Position numbers and translations under genes: made by a program. From Chara braunii (Eukaryota; Streptophyta; Charophyceae; Charales; Characeae), in the NCBI GenBank assembly GCA_003427395.1, contig BFEA01000018.1:1584098-1648097 (forward strand): a stretch of DNA of 64,000 bases. The letters run 5' to 3'. The notes beneath the pieces are model-generated. The model worked only from the letters and a program-made list of their open reading frames with translations. It was not told where the DNA came from and did no database searches. Positions 10,675 through 21,500 of the stretch are shown piece by piece. Each line of letters begins with the position of its first letter. Positions within the stretch are counted from its first letter, which is position 1.

Positions 10675-12123
10675 ATGGATGACGGTACTGCAACAGACCC
10701 TCCGGTGCATCCCCCCCTGGACCCGGCCTTCAGGGAGCGAGTCCGGGACATGCTGGAGGCCTGTTACCTAGACGGCCGACTGCCAGACAATGGCCCTTAT
10801 CACTCGCGTCTAAGAGTTGATCCGCAAATCAAGATGATCTAGGACGAATGGTTGAAGGAACGAGCAGTACTGTTGGTTTTTTAAAACGAATCTGGGGTGC
10901 TTTCGCTCCCGGTTAAAAAACAGATGGTGAGGGTTTATGAGGCGACCTGGGTTAGAGCAGGATTACTGCCAGACGATTACAAAAAGGGTTGCTTCATCCA
11001 CGAAGGCAGAAACTTGGCAACCTATATTACAGTTTCCAAGCAGCATACCGACTGGATGAAAAGTGTAGGATACGACAAAATCGATTTTGAGAACGAGACT
11101 TACCGGGTCGATTTCCGTTCCTACCTTCCGCCAAATGAAATGGAGCAACTCAAGGAAACGATGAAATATATATTTTTTTGGATTCGTTGTCAAAACGTTC
11201 CAATCATGCCTATCTTTCACCTCCGATTTCATATTGAGAATTCTATAGGTAAGATTCTCAAAATGCATTACTATCAACCTGACAAAGATGAACCCTCGAT
11301 CTCGAATGTCCGATTCGATCTAGAATCCTCTGATCGATTCTCGTTTCATCCCCCCCTCACAATTGAGTTGTCGGAGCAGGAAACAGTCGTGGTGGACGTG
11401 GTTAACGCATTCACTCCATACTGTTCCCATTGCCGCTGGTGGTTTCACACGGATGAGGAATGTAGGAATCGGGCCAGAAATCGGGAGCACGTAGGAAATG
11501 AAGGCCAACTGCTGGATCGCCGTTGGCGTCAGCCGCGAAAAAAAATGGTTGCAAGTCGTAGGAGTGAGGATTTCTACTCCTTCCCCCCGAGCCCGTCCTA
11601 CACCACCTACTTCAACAACAAGTTGTACGATGTCGTCCCTCACCCGAGCCAGGCCTGGCGCCCAACGGGCAGAGCCAGGATCCCATCAGGTGTGGACGAG
11701 CAGGTGGAAAAGGCTACACCGGAAGCACTCGTGAAAATGCGCAGATCCCAGAGGGAGGATCTCATCGAGATTGATTTCGCCCGGGAGGAAAAACCACAAA
11801 ATGAGCCCACTAACAATAATGTGGACCTGAATGAGGACGCGATGGATGTGGTGACCATAGATGATAATAATCCTCTCACACTTACCGTAGTTGGAGATCA
11901 AGATCGCTCAGCCTCTCTCAAGGGAGGCAAACAAAAAAGTCCTTCAAACGAGCTCGCAGGCTTGAGGCTGAGGAAGAGTCTGATACACGTTATCGGAGCA
12001 GAAACCCTTACAAGGGTATCTGCTCAGGTTTTTCAATGTCGGACGTTGTCCGACTTTTTCGTTAAATTAAGGGACTTGACGAGATTGACGTCTGCCAAAA
12101 GTTTATTCAGACCCGACCTATGA
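10675..12123 (+). pseudogene. LINE (plant L1-type) ORF1-like protein, two in-frame stops
   Basis: The frame opens at ATG 10675 and runs 483 codons to the stop ending at 12123. It is interrupted by TAG at 10840-10842 and TAA at 10882-10884; the longest uninterrupted part starts at 10897. Family knowledge: plant L1-type LINE ORF1 proteins are nucleic-acid chaperones with a DUF4283-like region followed by a CCHC knuckle. Seen here: a region ending in WIRCQNVPIMPI, a GKILK-type motif, then the knuckle CSHCRWWFHTDEEC (C-x2-C-x4-H-x4-C, bases 11422-11463), and an acidic C-terminal tail. No ORF2 follows directly; the next LINE ORF2 is 6.4 kb downstream and may belong to another copy. The last 130 bases run into the hairpin-rich region that follows. 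Confidence 0.75.
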
Positions 12124-12200
12124 CTGAGAGACTAAAAGTTTTCGAGTTTTAGTTCAGACGTCTGTGACGTCCAAGATTAGCAACAATAACTGGAAGTGTT
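11985..12200 (+). repeat. Hairpin cluster at and after the ORF1 end
   Basis: Consecutive perfect stems: GAGCAGA/TCTGCTC enclosing CCCTT/AAGGG (around 12000-12025), GTCGGAC-GTT-GTCCGAC (around 12040), ACTAAAA/TTTTAGT (around 12135-12150) and GACGTC-TGT-GACGTC (around 12160-12172). The CCCTTACAAGGGTATC core is related to sequence at 25796 and 34401. Confidence 0.75.
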
Positions 12201-12639
12201 TCGCTTTGTTGAGACCGCAGAGGCACGCGGACGAGGGAACGCTAAGGCTAGACCTATTCTACCTAAAATAACAGTCGCGCGATTCAGGGCCTAAGTAGGT
12301 TGAAAAGGGGTCGCCGCAACGGAAGTTAGAGCCGCGGCACGAAGGGAATAGGAAGTCTTATTTTTGTTGGGTCCGCGGGGGTTTCGCGCCGAGGTCCAGA
12401 GGGAATGGCGTTATGGCCCGCTGAGTAGGGCAGTTGTTAAGGCCATGGGCCGCTAACCTGGTCAGCCAACCACGGTAACAGGCAAAGCCTGCTAAGCACT
12501 GGAGGGCGGACTCCTGCGCATAGCAGCCCTTCATATAGAAGGGTTTCTCCTCTCTCAACGTGAGAAAGGAGCTCGCCCAGTAGGTACTACCATCAAACTG
12601 TCACCCCACAGACTCAGGGATCGAGCCTCGACGACGACA

Positions 12640-14000
12640 CCGTTGGGCTAGCTCCTTTTTTGGAGCAGCCCATTGCAAAACAATCGAGCGCGGCCGATTT
12701 CGGCCGCGCGATCACGAGATCATGCGGCAGAAATCCGTCGCGCGGATCTGTATGGCCCTTGTGCAAAGATAACACGCATAAATCGAGAGATGGCCCAATT
12801 TTTTTTTTTTTCTGATTCCCCTAAGGGAATCGAACTCTGGTTTGTGTACCAGAAGAGGGGCAGGGGGGATGCCAGCTGCGCTGGCAGAGGCTATTGTGGC
12901 CGTTGGCTTATGCCAACGACATTAAAAAAAAAAAAAAAAAAAACTAAATGCTACAGACGGAGCGCCAGATGGCGCAACGAGACGTGATGGGGACTTGAAG
13001 TCCCCAGAAGGAGCTGCAGGCGCCCGTTTTCACGGGCAGCCTGGCAGGTAAGTTCGTTTCTTTGTTTGTTTATTTTGTTTTGCTTTTCTTTTGGATTTTT
13101 TTCGTTTTTTTTTTAAGATTTCATTTAAGATTTTTCTTTTTTCTTTTTGTCTTATTCTAGAAGATTCCCCTTCCCCTCATTCCCTTTCTTATCGTGGCGT
13201 AGTTGAAGTTGCGCCCGTTCACTTTTGGAAACGGGCTGCAACTTCCAACGACGCGCCCGAACCTGGCGTTGTTGGCAGTCGGGTGTGGGCGCTCGCTGCC
13301 GCAGGGGAAAGAAAACCCTATAGAGCTTGACTCTAAAAAATAAAAATAAAAGGGTTGAGGGCAGTTGCTCATGGGAAAACGAGCAGCCTGTGTTTGAATT
13401 TGGTTGGGGTCGTGGGCTGTATACAGGCACAGGTAGGAAGGGGGGGGGTTGAAAAGGCTGAGAGAGAGAGAGAGAAACGGGAGCGTTGGGAGGAGGAGGG
13501 CCTACTCCTCCCAACACTGACAACTGTCCTCCCCGTTTTCAGGGGAGGGTAGAGGAAGAAGGGAAAAAGGGAAAAAGAAAAAGCCACGACCACGAATGTG
13601 GCCGCGGTTATGATCAGATATAGGCCAAACTGGCCTGAATGTGACTCAGGCCAGAGGCTGGGGAAATGGAGGGTCAGTGACGTGAACTTGGCTGGAAACA
13701 ACCATTTTTCCACTGAACCTGCACTCAGTGTGAGGCTGAGTGCAGGGAAAAGGGAAAAAAAAGAGGGGGGCAGTTGAGTACAACTGCCACCCTAAGTGTG
13801 TGACTGAGGTGAGACAGCCTCAGTCCGTTGATCTGGCTCAGATCAACGGACCCAGGCAAGTGACGAATTTTATCTAGGGGCAGCTGAGGCTGTTGCTGCC
13901 CTTCTCAGCCACTACAAAAGAGGCAGTTGTCCCCCTGCTGCCTCACACTTGCCTCCAACTGACAGTGTGTGACAGCACACTTGCCTCATTGCTGGAGTGT
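12640..14000 (+). repeat. Dense array of unrelated short perfect hairpins
   Basis: At least fifteen consecutive inverted repeats with short loops, each with a different stem. Examples: GCGCGGCCG/CGGCCGCGC (12688-12709), GATTCCC/GGGAATC (near 12814), TGCCAG/CTGGCA, CGTTGGC/GCCAACG, GGGGACT/AGTCCCC (near 12990), GAAGTTG plus CCCGTT with their complements (near 13203-13243), GTTGGGAGGAG/CTCCTCCCAAC (near 13486-13517), CCTGCACTCAG/CTGAGTGCAGG (near 13718-13747), GGCAGTTG/CAACTGCC, GACTGAGG/CCTCAGTC, GTTGATCTG/CAGATCAAC and GGGCAGC/GCTGCCC. There is no credible ORF. A further perfect GGGAGCA/TGCTCCC stem lies near 14080. Confidence 0.8.
12741..12810 (+). ncRNA. U6 snRNA-derived 3' end with T12 tract (truncated)
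   Basis: TATGGCCCTTGTGCAAAGAT followed by AACACGCATAAATCGAGAGA and TGGCCCAA match the second half of plant U6 snRNA (GCATGGCCCCTGCGCAAGG, then GACACGCATAAATCGAGAAA, then TGGTCC), then twelve Ts. The U6 5' half is absent; a GC-rich perfect hairpin stands in its place. This is a chimera or pseudogene, not a functional U6. The T tract could still act as a Pol III terminator. Confidence 0.75.
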
Positions 14001-14149
14001 TTGAGAGGAGGCAGGAGCGCTGCTGGAGGACAGCAAAGGAGCGTCGGACAAGGAGGAGGACAACCACAGCCAAGGCAGGGAGCACTCTGCTCCCCTCCCT
14101 TTTGGCTCGCGCTGGTCCAACGGGGCGGAGCCAAGGACGTTGCGGGACT

Positions 14150-14425
14150 ACGGCGGTAGCTCTGGTTTTAACAGCGGTGGTGTGGAAGCGTTGCCGAATT
14201 TTTGTGGTGACAGCCCTGGTTTTAACGACGGTCGTGCGGAAGCCCTGCCGAATTTTTGCGATGGCAGCTTTGGTTTTAACAGCGGTGGTGCGGAAGCGCT
14301 GCCGAATTTGCGCGCGGCGACACTTAATTTTCTTTTGGCGGGGAAGTACTGCAGGATTTGCGACACGGCGGCACTTGATTTTCTTTTGGCAGGGAAATGC
14401 TGCCGGATTGGTGGCGCGACACCAT
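14150..14425. repeat. Tandem repeat of about 60 bp, four to five units
   Basis: Units built on GGTTTTAACAGCGGTGGTG, then GGAAGC, GCTGCCGAATTTTT and similar. They read in one frame as repeats such as GGVEALPNFCGDSPGFN. The units diverge towards the 3' side. An ORF through the array may be fortuitous because the period is near a multiple of three. Confidence 0.75.
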
Positions 14426-14654
14426 TTTTTTAATTTTATTTTATTTTTCCTCTGGTGTGGAAATGTTGTTGGACTAGCGACACGACAACAGGGATTTGCG
14501 GCACGATAGCGGCAAAGTTTTTTTCTTCTTATGGCACGACGTCTATTTTGTTTAATGAGGTTATGCTACTAGAGTTGGAGTGTGCGGTGGCGACAACGTG
14601 ACATGGTGGAAGCTGGCGCGCGCGACACTATGAAATTTGCGTGAGGAGTGAATG

Positions 14655-14830
14655 TTGGTGGCGTAGGACCATCAGGGACCACGTGGGACCAGTTGGGACA
14701 GACGTGGTGCCAGTTGGGACTATCTTGGAAACAACCTTTTTTTTGGGGACTCGTGGGACTTGACGCCATTGAATCTGGGACTACCGCGTGTGGGACTTGC
14801 GAGTCGGGAACAAATTGGGACAAGCAGTTG
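14655..14830. repeat. Degenerate GGGAC-based tandem repeat
   Basis: Repeated GTGGGACCAGTTGGGAC-like segments of about 20-25 bp. No gene was seen between 14430 and 15400. A perfect TTCACAC/GTGTGAA hairpin lies near 14952-14967. Confidence 0.55.
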
Positions 14831-15410
14831 GCTTGAGACTGCAATTTTCTTTGGTGACAAGTATATTCTTTCTTGGATTTCTTGAGTGAGCCAGGGCGCG
14901 TTCGACACCACTTCACTGAAGGTCAGTCAGTTGATTGACTCGGATTTCCCTTCACACCAGTGTGAACCCACACTTTGCTTTACCCTGTTTATTGAATGTT
15001 CGTTAAAAAGGCACAGGAAAGTCGTGCATATCGTGCATGTGAATGGAAAGGTCTGACTTGGGCATAGGATTGCACTGATTTTTTTTTTGAACTTGTTGTC
15101 TTTGCGTGTTGTGCAGGTAGGTAGAAGGATACTTGCAAAGGAGATTGATTATGCCTATTTGAGAAAATGGAAAAGGAATGTCTTTTTCTGACTACTCACC
15201 TGCCTCCATGCCATGAAGGGTTGGTTGTTTTGAAAAATGTCAATTTTGTGCGCATCGTAAAACGAATTCGAATCAAATTAAGCAGATAAGGTCAAACGAA
15301 CGTAGTTTTTTTCCAAATATTGACCATTTTTTTCCTAAATGACTTTTATCTGTCTAAATGTTTCTCATTCTCTATCTTTCGAGAGAAGGTTAACAACAGT
15401 CGTATTTTTC

Positions 15411-15830
15411 ATCACCACTTCAGGATGCAACCTCCCTAAACAGGTGGTTTTCATGGTCTTCAAACCTTTCACCACTTCAGGACCATTCAAGTCTGAAAAT
15501 CCTGAGTGGTCCTGAAGTGGTGAAAGCTCCGAAGACCCTGAAAACCACCTGTTTAGGCAGTCTGCATCCTCAAGTGATGAAGGGTGGTTTTCACGGTCTT
15601 CAGACCTTTCACCACTTCAGGACCATTCATGATTTTCAGACTGCACAAAACTCTCACTTGACCACTTCAAGACACCCTTCACCACTTCAGGATGCAGCCT
15701 GCCTAAATAGGTGGTTTTCAGGGTCTTCGGACCTTTCACCACTTCAGGACCATTCAGGATTTTCAGACTGCCCAAAACTTTTACTTCATAATTTTCATTC
15801 CTGAATTTTCATCTACCCGATAACCGCTTG
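15411..15830. repeat. Foldback repeat built on CACCACTTCAGGACCATTC
   Basis: Arms 15422-15490 and 15501-15570 are inverted copies of about 70 bp around a roughly 10-bp centre. A direct copy of the same unit follows twice to 15830. A shorter copy (about 160 bp) sits inside the LINE at 21240-21395. The CACTTCAG theme also resembles the 147-bp satellite at 56.8-57.7 kb. Confidence 0.8.
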
Positions 15831-16499
15831 TGTATCTTTCCTAACTATTTTCGTTCGAGTTACCTTGGGCAAGAGACGAAGGAAACAACTGAAAATCTAC
15901 TTATGGTGAACACATTCTCTTTCTTCAGGAAACATCTGGGGCGGGTGTTCGTTGCTTTAGGAGTCGGCCCTGTTATCGACCCAGAGTGGACCATTCAACG
16001 GGGGGGTACTTTGCCGATTCGGTGAAGATGACCCGACTTCTGAGATCCGAGTCTTGTGCTTGGGCGAGGAGGAGGAGGAGTACCCCATACCACTTCCTAG
16101 AGGGAGAGGCATACAACACCTCAAGCAATGCCCCTGATCAAGAATCATCCGCCAAACAGTGTCATCCAAGAAAATTGAGAAGTGTATGGAGACGGGTATG
16201 TGCGTGTTCAATCTTAAGTCAGCGATAGGATGAAATGAATAACTTTGGCAGCGCATCTCATCGAGTCAAAACTAAGGTTGTCCGACATCCATGTCAGCTG
16301 CAAATTGTTGTCTAAAGCCAACTTCTCGTTGGCGGTTGTATGATTTTTGTGGAGATCGACATGGGGTGGTCGAGTTTTATTTTGATCTTGGGTATCTAAT
16401 GATGATTTTGACTCTTTCGATTATCATTGCAGATGGGATATACATTCCTATCGACTAAGTAACAGTTTCTTTTGGTATAACCATGTGTGATTGTTATAA

Positions 16500-17045
16500 C
16501 TTTTTTTTGACTCGTGTTGAAAGGGGCAAGGAGGTTTCACGATTGGTTGAGACCATCCTTGTCGACCGGCGTACGGTCCGTACTTAGGAGATCAACGCCC
16601 TAAGGAACGGACGACGTCCAGGTTCAATAGGCGTTTTAATCGCGCGTACCTATACTACAGCGAGCGAGCAAACGCCCTCGGCCGACCCACCTCTGCAATT
16701 GCATGTAAAAGCTTCCGCACGTGGGTCGGTAGCTCAGCAGGGATACGCCCCTAAGGGTTGGTGACAACCCCTTAGGGAAGGCAAGCTTATGCCCCACGGG
16801 AACCTATCCTGTCGTAGGGGACCGCAGGATGTACAGCTGGCGCACCCAGCTAGAACGACGAAGGAACGACGCGACCTCGCACCCGTCTCATCGGTTAGCG
16901 AGATTATTTCGCGTCGTTCCCAAGTTGTCTCTTATGTTATGTTTAAACTCCTGCGTGACATGGTCGGGAGGGCTCCCGCCTCTTTCGCGAGAAAAAGGCG
17001 GGGGCCGATGCGCTCGACAACTCTGCAACTCCTCAGATGGTTCAG
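16500..17045 (+). repeat. Zeta leader module, copy 1 of 3
   Basis: It matches 33880-34365 (+) and 61330-60740 (-). Shared landmarks are a GTCGACCG start, CCTAAG or CCCAAG hairpin arms, AACGCCCTCGGCYG, CACCTCTGC, GGTAGCTC(A/G)(G/A)C, a large hairpin and a CTCCTGCRTGAC end. In this copy the hairpin is CCCCTAAGGGTTG-GTGA-CAACCCCTTAGGG (16748-16777, 12 bp with one bulged C). TAGCTCAGCAGG resembles a Pol III A box, but no B box was found. The module leads directly into the ORF1-like relic at 16829. Confidence 0.7.
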
Positions 17046-17611
17046 AAGTAGATTGTCAACAGGAAGAACCAGCTTCGACCTCAAATGTTCAAGCTGACAC
17101 CTTTCCCAAAACCCTGGGCCTGAGTGACGGTACGGGTATAACGACGATAGAAAAATGAGACTCAATCTTCAAGTATCTAGTATCGATTTTTTATATTCCA
17201 TCGAATCAAGGCCCAATGGTCTTGATCTTCAAAGATGATGAAGGACGCAAATCCTTCCCCGTTACCATCTCCACAGATGACCCCTCAGAACAATCGGTGG
17301 TGGTCACCGCTAAATAGACAGTTCATAATAAGTTCAGAAGCCGACTGATTCCAGACTTGAAACTCACCCGCCACTTACTATTGAACACTACAGGGCGAAA
17401 ACTGACTTTTTTTAATGCTTTCATGGATGCACGGCCCCTGAGCAAGGATCAGCTCAAGGAACTCGACATTTCTTACAACCCCCTGTCTCAACTCGCCAAT
17501 CATGAGAACTCAGGATTGAAGGACATCCATATGATAGATGGGGTGAATGCAACCACCCTCACACGTTGCCTGAGGCAATCCTCTAATAAGAACATCTTGT
17601 TCTCACCGTAA
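16829..17611 (+). pseudogene. Decayed ORF of unknown family upstream of the LINE ORF2
   Basis: One frame runs about 260 codons with two in-frame stops (TGA after ITTIEK, TAG after VVVTAK). The second half reads as ordinary protein, for example GPMVLIFKDDEGRKSFPV and GRKLTFFNAFMDARPLSKD. No zinc knuckle is seen. Its place, directly after the zeta module and 0.9 kb upstream of ORF2, suggests a LINE ORF1, but this is inference. Confidence 0.45.
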
Positions 17612-17826
17612 CTGAGCTTCCACACTTAGACTGAACTGGTCATCACCAAAGCCTGGGGCTGCAGACACAGTGGCAAGGCGGAGGAAATCGGACGACCATA
17701 AGGGAGCATCTGATCGGATCCAGCCTGCAACGGGTCGAGTAGGTGCAAATGCGAAATAAATTGTTCTTTGCCACATGAAATATTCATGGTTTATGTAATA
17801 CCAATAACAGAAACAAGAGAGCACGC

Positions 17827-18565
17827 TGAAACCACCAGTACCCCCAGTGTTGGGAAATTACAATGCCTTGGCCAGTTCCCGAACTTTTCGGGGTGGGACA
17901 CAGGGTCGACAATGTCCCATAAATCTGAATTTTATAGTGAGGGAAAAGGGGGGAAAAAAATGTTTTCTTTACTGCAATGATGGAGGGTTGGGTAATCCAG
18001 GAGGCCGTGCTCACAATCTTTCTCCACATAATGCACCTTACAGGTAAGGCGGTTACATTAATCTGAATGTTACTGTTTTCTTTTTTTTGTTGGTCGTGTG
18101 TTTCTTATAAGTCCCCTGTCAGTGAATTGCTCAAGTTGTCTGTGATCTTCTCAAGCTGTGTTTTGTCAGAGGATTGTAAGTCTCATCACACTGACACTTA
18201 GGGGAATGTATCCAGCCATTTTCACGGCCGGATCCATGTGCCCGTTTTTTTTCCTTTTTATTCTCTTTTTGGAATTTGACAACCTGGCCACGGGGCTGAG
18301 ATGCCCTCATTGAGGGCACACTCATACTACCACTTTCAAGAATGTATACAACTGCAATCACGGTCACAACGTTGTTTCTTTTTTTTTTTTAATTCTTTTC
18401 CGAGGTTCACAGCCGCAACTTTTCTTCTTATTTTTTGTTTTCTTTTTGTTATTTCCGTAAGAGGACCAGAAAGAAAACCGAGTGGTACCCAGGCTCGACA
18501 AAACTCGGAGCGCAGTGAAATTCAGGGTCGACAAAAACAGACTCGGAGGTACTGGTGGTTTAAGG
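17827..18565. mobile_element. Candidate TIR element (AAACCACCAGTACC ends)
   Basis: The left end TGAAACCACCAGTACC and right end GGTACTGGTGGTTTAAGG are inverted copies. The same ends bound the element at 23071-24120, and a single end lies at about 25345. The right end abuts the point where LINE ORF2 similarity starts, as if the element had interrupted the LINE 5' part. There is no transposase ORF. The target duplication is not clear. Confidence 0.4.
18299..18372 (+). repeat. Dispersed short repeat, copy 3 of 3
   Basis: ATGCCCTCATTGAGGGCACA, then CTCATACTACCACTTTC and AATGTATACAACTGCAATCA. This copy includes the AATGTATA segment that is also partly kept in copy 2 (1714-1800). Confidence 0.5.
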
Positions 18566-21500
18566 ACATGGATGTTTGAAAATGATGTTAAGATCCTCCT
18601 GCTTCAAGAAACTAAACTTAATGAAGAGAAACTTAGTAAGATGAGACAATGGTGGACTGACTTTCAACTGTGGGCCCCAACAATGGGGACCAGAGGTGTC
18701 ACAACCATCCTTTTCCGTCAAGATTTATTGGTAGAGATAATCGACTCAGCCTTTGATGTCTGGGGCCGCTGGTGTTGGGTTAAGATCGAGATTGACTCGG
18801 ACTCAGAGCCATGGACTTTCATGTCACCATACTTGTCGGTCTGCTACAGAGAGTGCTCGCGATTCATTGCAGAACTTCCTAAAATCCTACCGGATACCCA
18901 CAATCTGATCTTGGGGGCAGACTGGAATACCATCTTGAACCCTGGACTTGATTCGCTTGTAGTCAGGTCCTTGAAACGAGACTCATGCCTCTTACACGAA
19001 CTGATTGAGACTAATGACCTGGTTGATGTGTATAGAGCATTAAATCCAGATTCAGCGGGTTACACATGGTTTGGTCCAACGCAAGGGGTTGCATCTGCCC
19101 TGCGGTTGGACTTTGCTCTATTAAGGGGTATCCCTTGGGATAATTGCCTCGACGCTAAAGTCGGAGTTTCACCTTTGTCCGATTACTCCCGAGTTATCTT
19201 CGAGACCCAATTTGGGGGTGACCCAGATAGAGGCCCCGGTCTTTTCATATTAAATGTCACTCACTTAGGAGACCCGTCGTTGATAGAATGGCTAAACAGG
19301 ATTGTCAAGAACTGGGAAAAGACAACAGACCTCTGTGAAACCCCCCAACTCTTGTATGGAGTAATGGAAGCTCAGCAGGAAGCCTGCAACACTTATTCAA
19401 GACCCAAGAACGAGAAACTGAATAGGCAAATCAAACAATGGCATTCCGAGGTGGCACAGGTAGAGAGTCGCCTGGGTGTTCATCCAGTCTCAAACCATTA
19501 CTGGTTGCAGAAGCGGAGTAAAGCCCTAAAAAACTTGAAAATCCATGAAATTAAAACTGAGGAACAACGTAAAGAGTGGTTGCGGATCAACGACGTGACT
19601 CACTGTGATAAAATGACTAAAGAGTCATTCCGAGCTCTAATGAAATCAGTGGCTAAACCTCTTATGAAGGAACTTGAACACCCCTTTTCGCTGACTGCAC
19701 CCATCGCTGAAACATCGGTCCAAATGTGCCAATATGCCAAAGAATACTTCAGCGATATTTTCACCACCCGTCGTCCTTATGACTCCCCAGATACAGATTT
19801 AAGAGATTATTCGAATTATGGAATCTCTCCGATAGACACCTTCCACCGCATGCGGCCCTGGATTTGGACAGACCTCTCACCGTTGAGGAACTCGAAGTGG
19901 CGACATATGCGATGGCCAAGGGCAAAGCCCCAGGCCCGGATGGGCTGCCAATAGAATTCATCATATCCCTCTGGAGATTTTTCGGTCCAACCCTCATGGA
20001 GATCTTCAACAAGGTACTGGAGGGATAACTCCTCCCTAGTTCTATGGTAGCTGGTGTTATTTCTCTACAGTACAAGAAAGGAAGCAAAAAGGATATATGG
20101 AACTGACGATCAATTTCATTACTGAATGCCGCCTATAAGTTATTAGCTAAGGCTATTACACTCAGACTGGCTAACCACCTACCCCTCCTAACCGGCCAGA
20201 AACAAGGAGCTTTCGTGAAAGGACGATCTATCCATGAAAACATTCTCACTACTCTGCAGGCCATTGAAATTATAGTCAAAGACAAAAAGGACATCGCAGT
20301 TATTCTCCTCGACATAGAGAAAACCTACGATAACGTGGGTTGGACTTTCGTCCATGCGATTTGGCCCGAACATTTGCTCCTAGGTGCAAGCAATGTACTC
20401 CAGTGCGACCACGACAGTCATGGTGAATGGCAAAAAATCAAACTCTTTCCGCCTTACCCAGTCGCTTCATCAGGGGTGCCCGTTGACCCCCTTGCTCTTT
20501 GTAGTTCATCTCAAAGTTCTGTTGGATAACTTCAGACACAATCCACATATTTCAATCCTTAGGATTGACAGGGGACTCGAGTGGAAAATAGGAGTTATTG
20601 CAGATGACCTTACAGTTTGCGCGGAAAACGCCCCGTGTGTGCTTGCCGAAGTGCAAAATGTTCTAACTACGTATTGCGAATTATCAGAAGGTTCGGTCAA
20701 TTGGTCCAAATCCTCTTATCTATTGCCCCCCCCTTACCAGTTGTGTGTAGAATAGGGCATGAAATCGATCCCAGGGGACTCGTCCGAACGCTTCTTGGGA
20801 GTCCAAGTATTTCTTACAGACTGCTCAAATTTTCAAGACCAATTACTTGAAGAAAAGGTAATGTCACGCATCGCTAAGTGGAATCGCCCTTGCCTCTCAT
20901 CTCTGTTCGGTAGATCCCTTCTATTAACCGCAACTGATTTCTCAACCCTCTGGTTTTTCTTGGTCGTTCACTTGTTGGGAGACAAGGTCTGCATGGCCAT
21001 CAAAGCCAAGCCGAGGAAGCTTGTGTGGAAACCGACAACATCAGAGGACCAAGGTTACCTGACCAAAGTAGCTCGGGAAGCAGTGACCTTCCCCAAAGAC
21101 GAAGGCGGACTGGGGATTTTGGAACCGAGACGACAAAATTTGGCCCTACTGGCCAGATGGCCAATTCGAGCCCTCTCGGACACTGTGGACAAATTATGGA
21201 CTGCTATGGGCGAATATATCTTGGGTAAAGAATGAAATTTGGGCAATCACGCTGACATTTGGTGGTGTTTCATCCTGGATTTTCAGGGTCTTTGGACCTT
21301 TCACCACTTCAGAACCATTCAGGATTTTCAGACTGCCCAAAACTCCCACTTCAGAATTTTCATTCCTGAATTTTCAGCTACCCGATAACCGCTTGTGGAC
21401 AGATGGTACTGCCCTTCTGGAGATAACTCGAAGCAGGTATACTACAGACTTATTAAAGGAATTGATCCAAATACTCCCATACTTCAGACCTGGATCACAG

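Noticed and set aside
12405-12480. tRNA-Ser-like stretch (GTTAAGGCCATGGGCCGCTAACC)
   Set aside because: Resembles part of a tRNA-Ser, but no acceptor stem or B box at the right distance; the segment is better explained as another part of the hairpin-rich region.
12570-12655. tRNA-like element from GGAGCTCGCCCA to TGGGCTAGCTCC
   Set aside because: The ends are complementary and GGATCGAGCC resembles a B box, but the D and anticodon arms do not form and the distance from B box to end is too long.
12640-14000. CRISPR array
   Set aside because: The inverted repeats are not direct repeats of one sequence, spacers are absent, and the DNA is eukaryotic.
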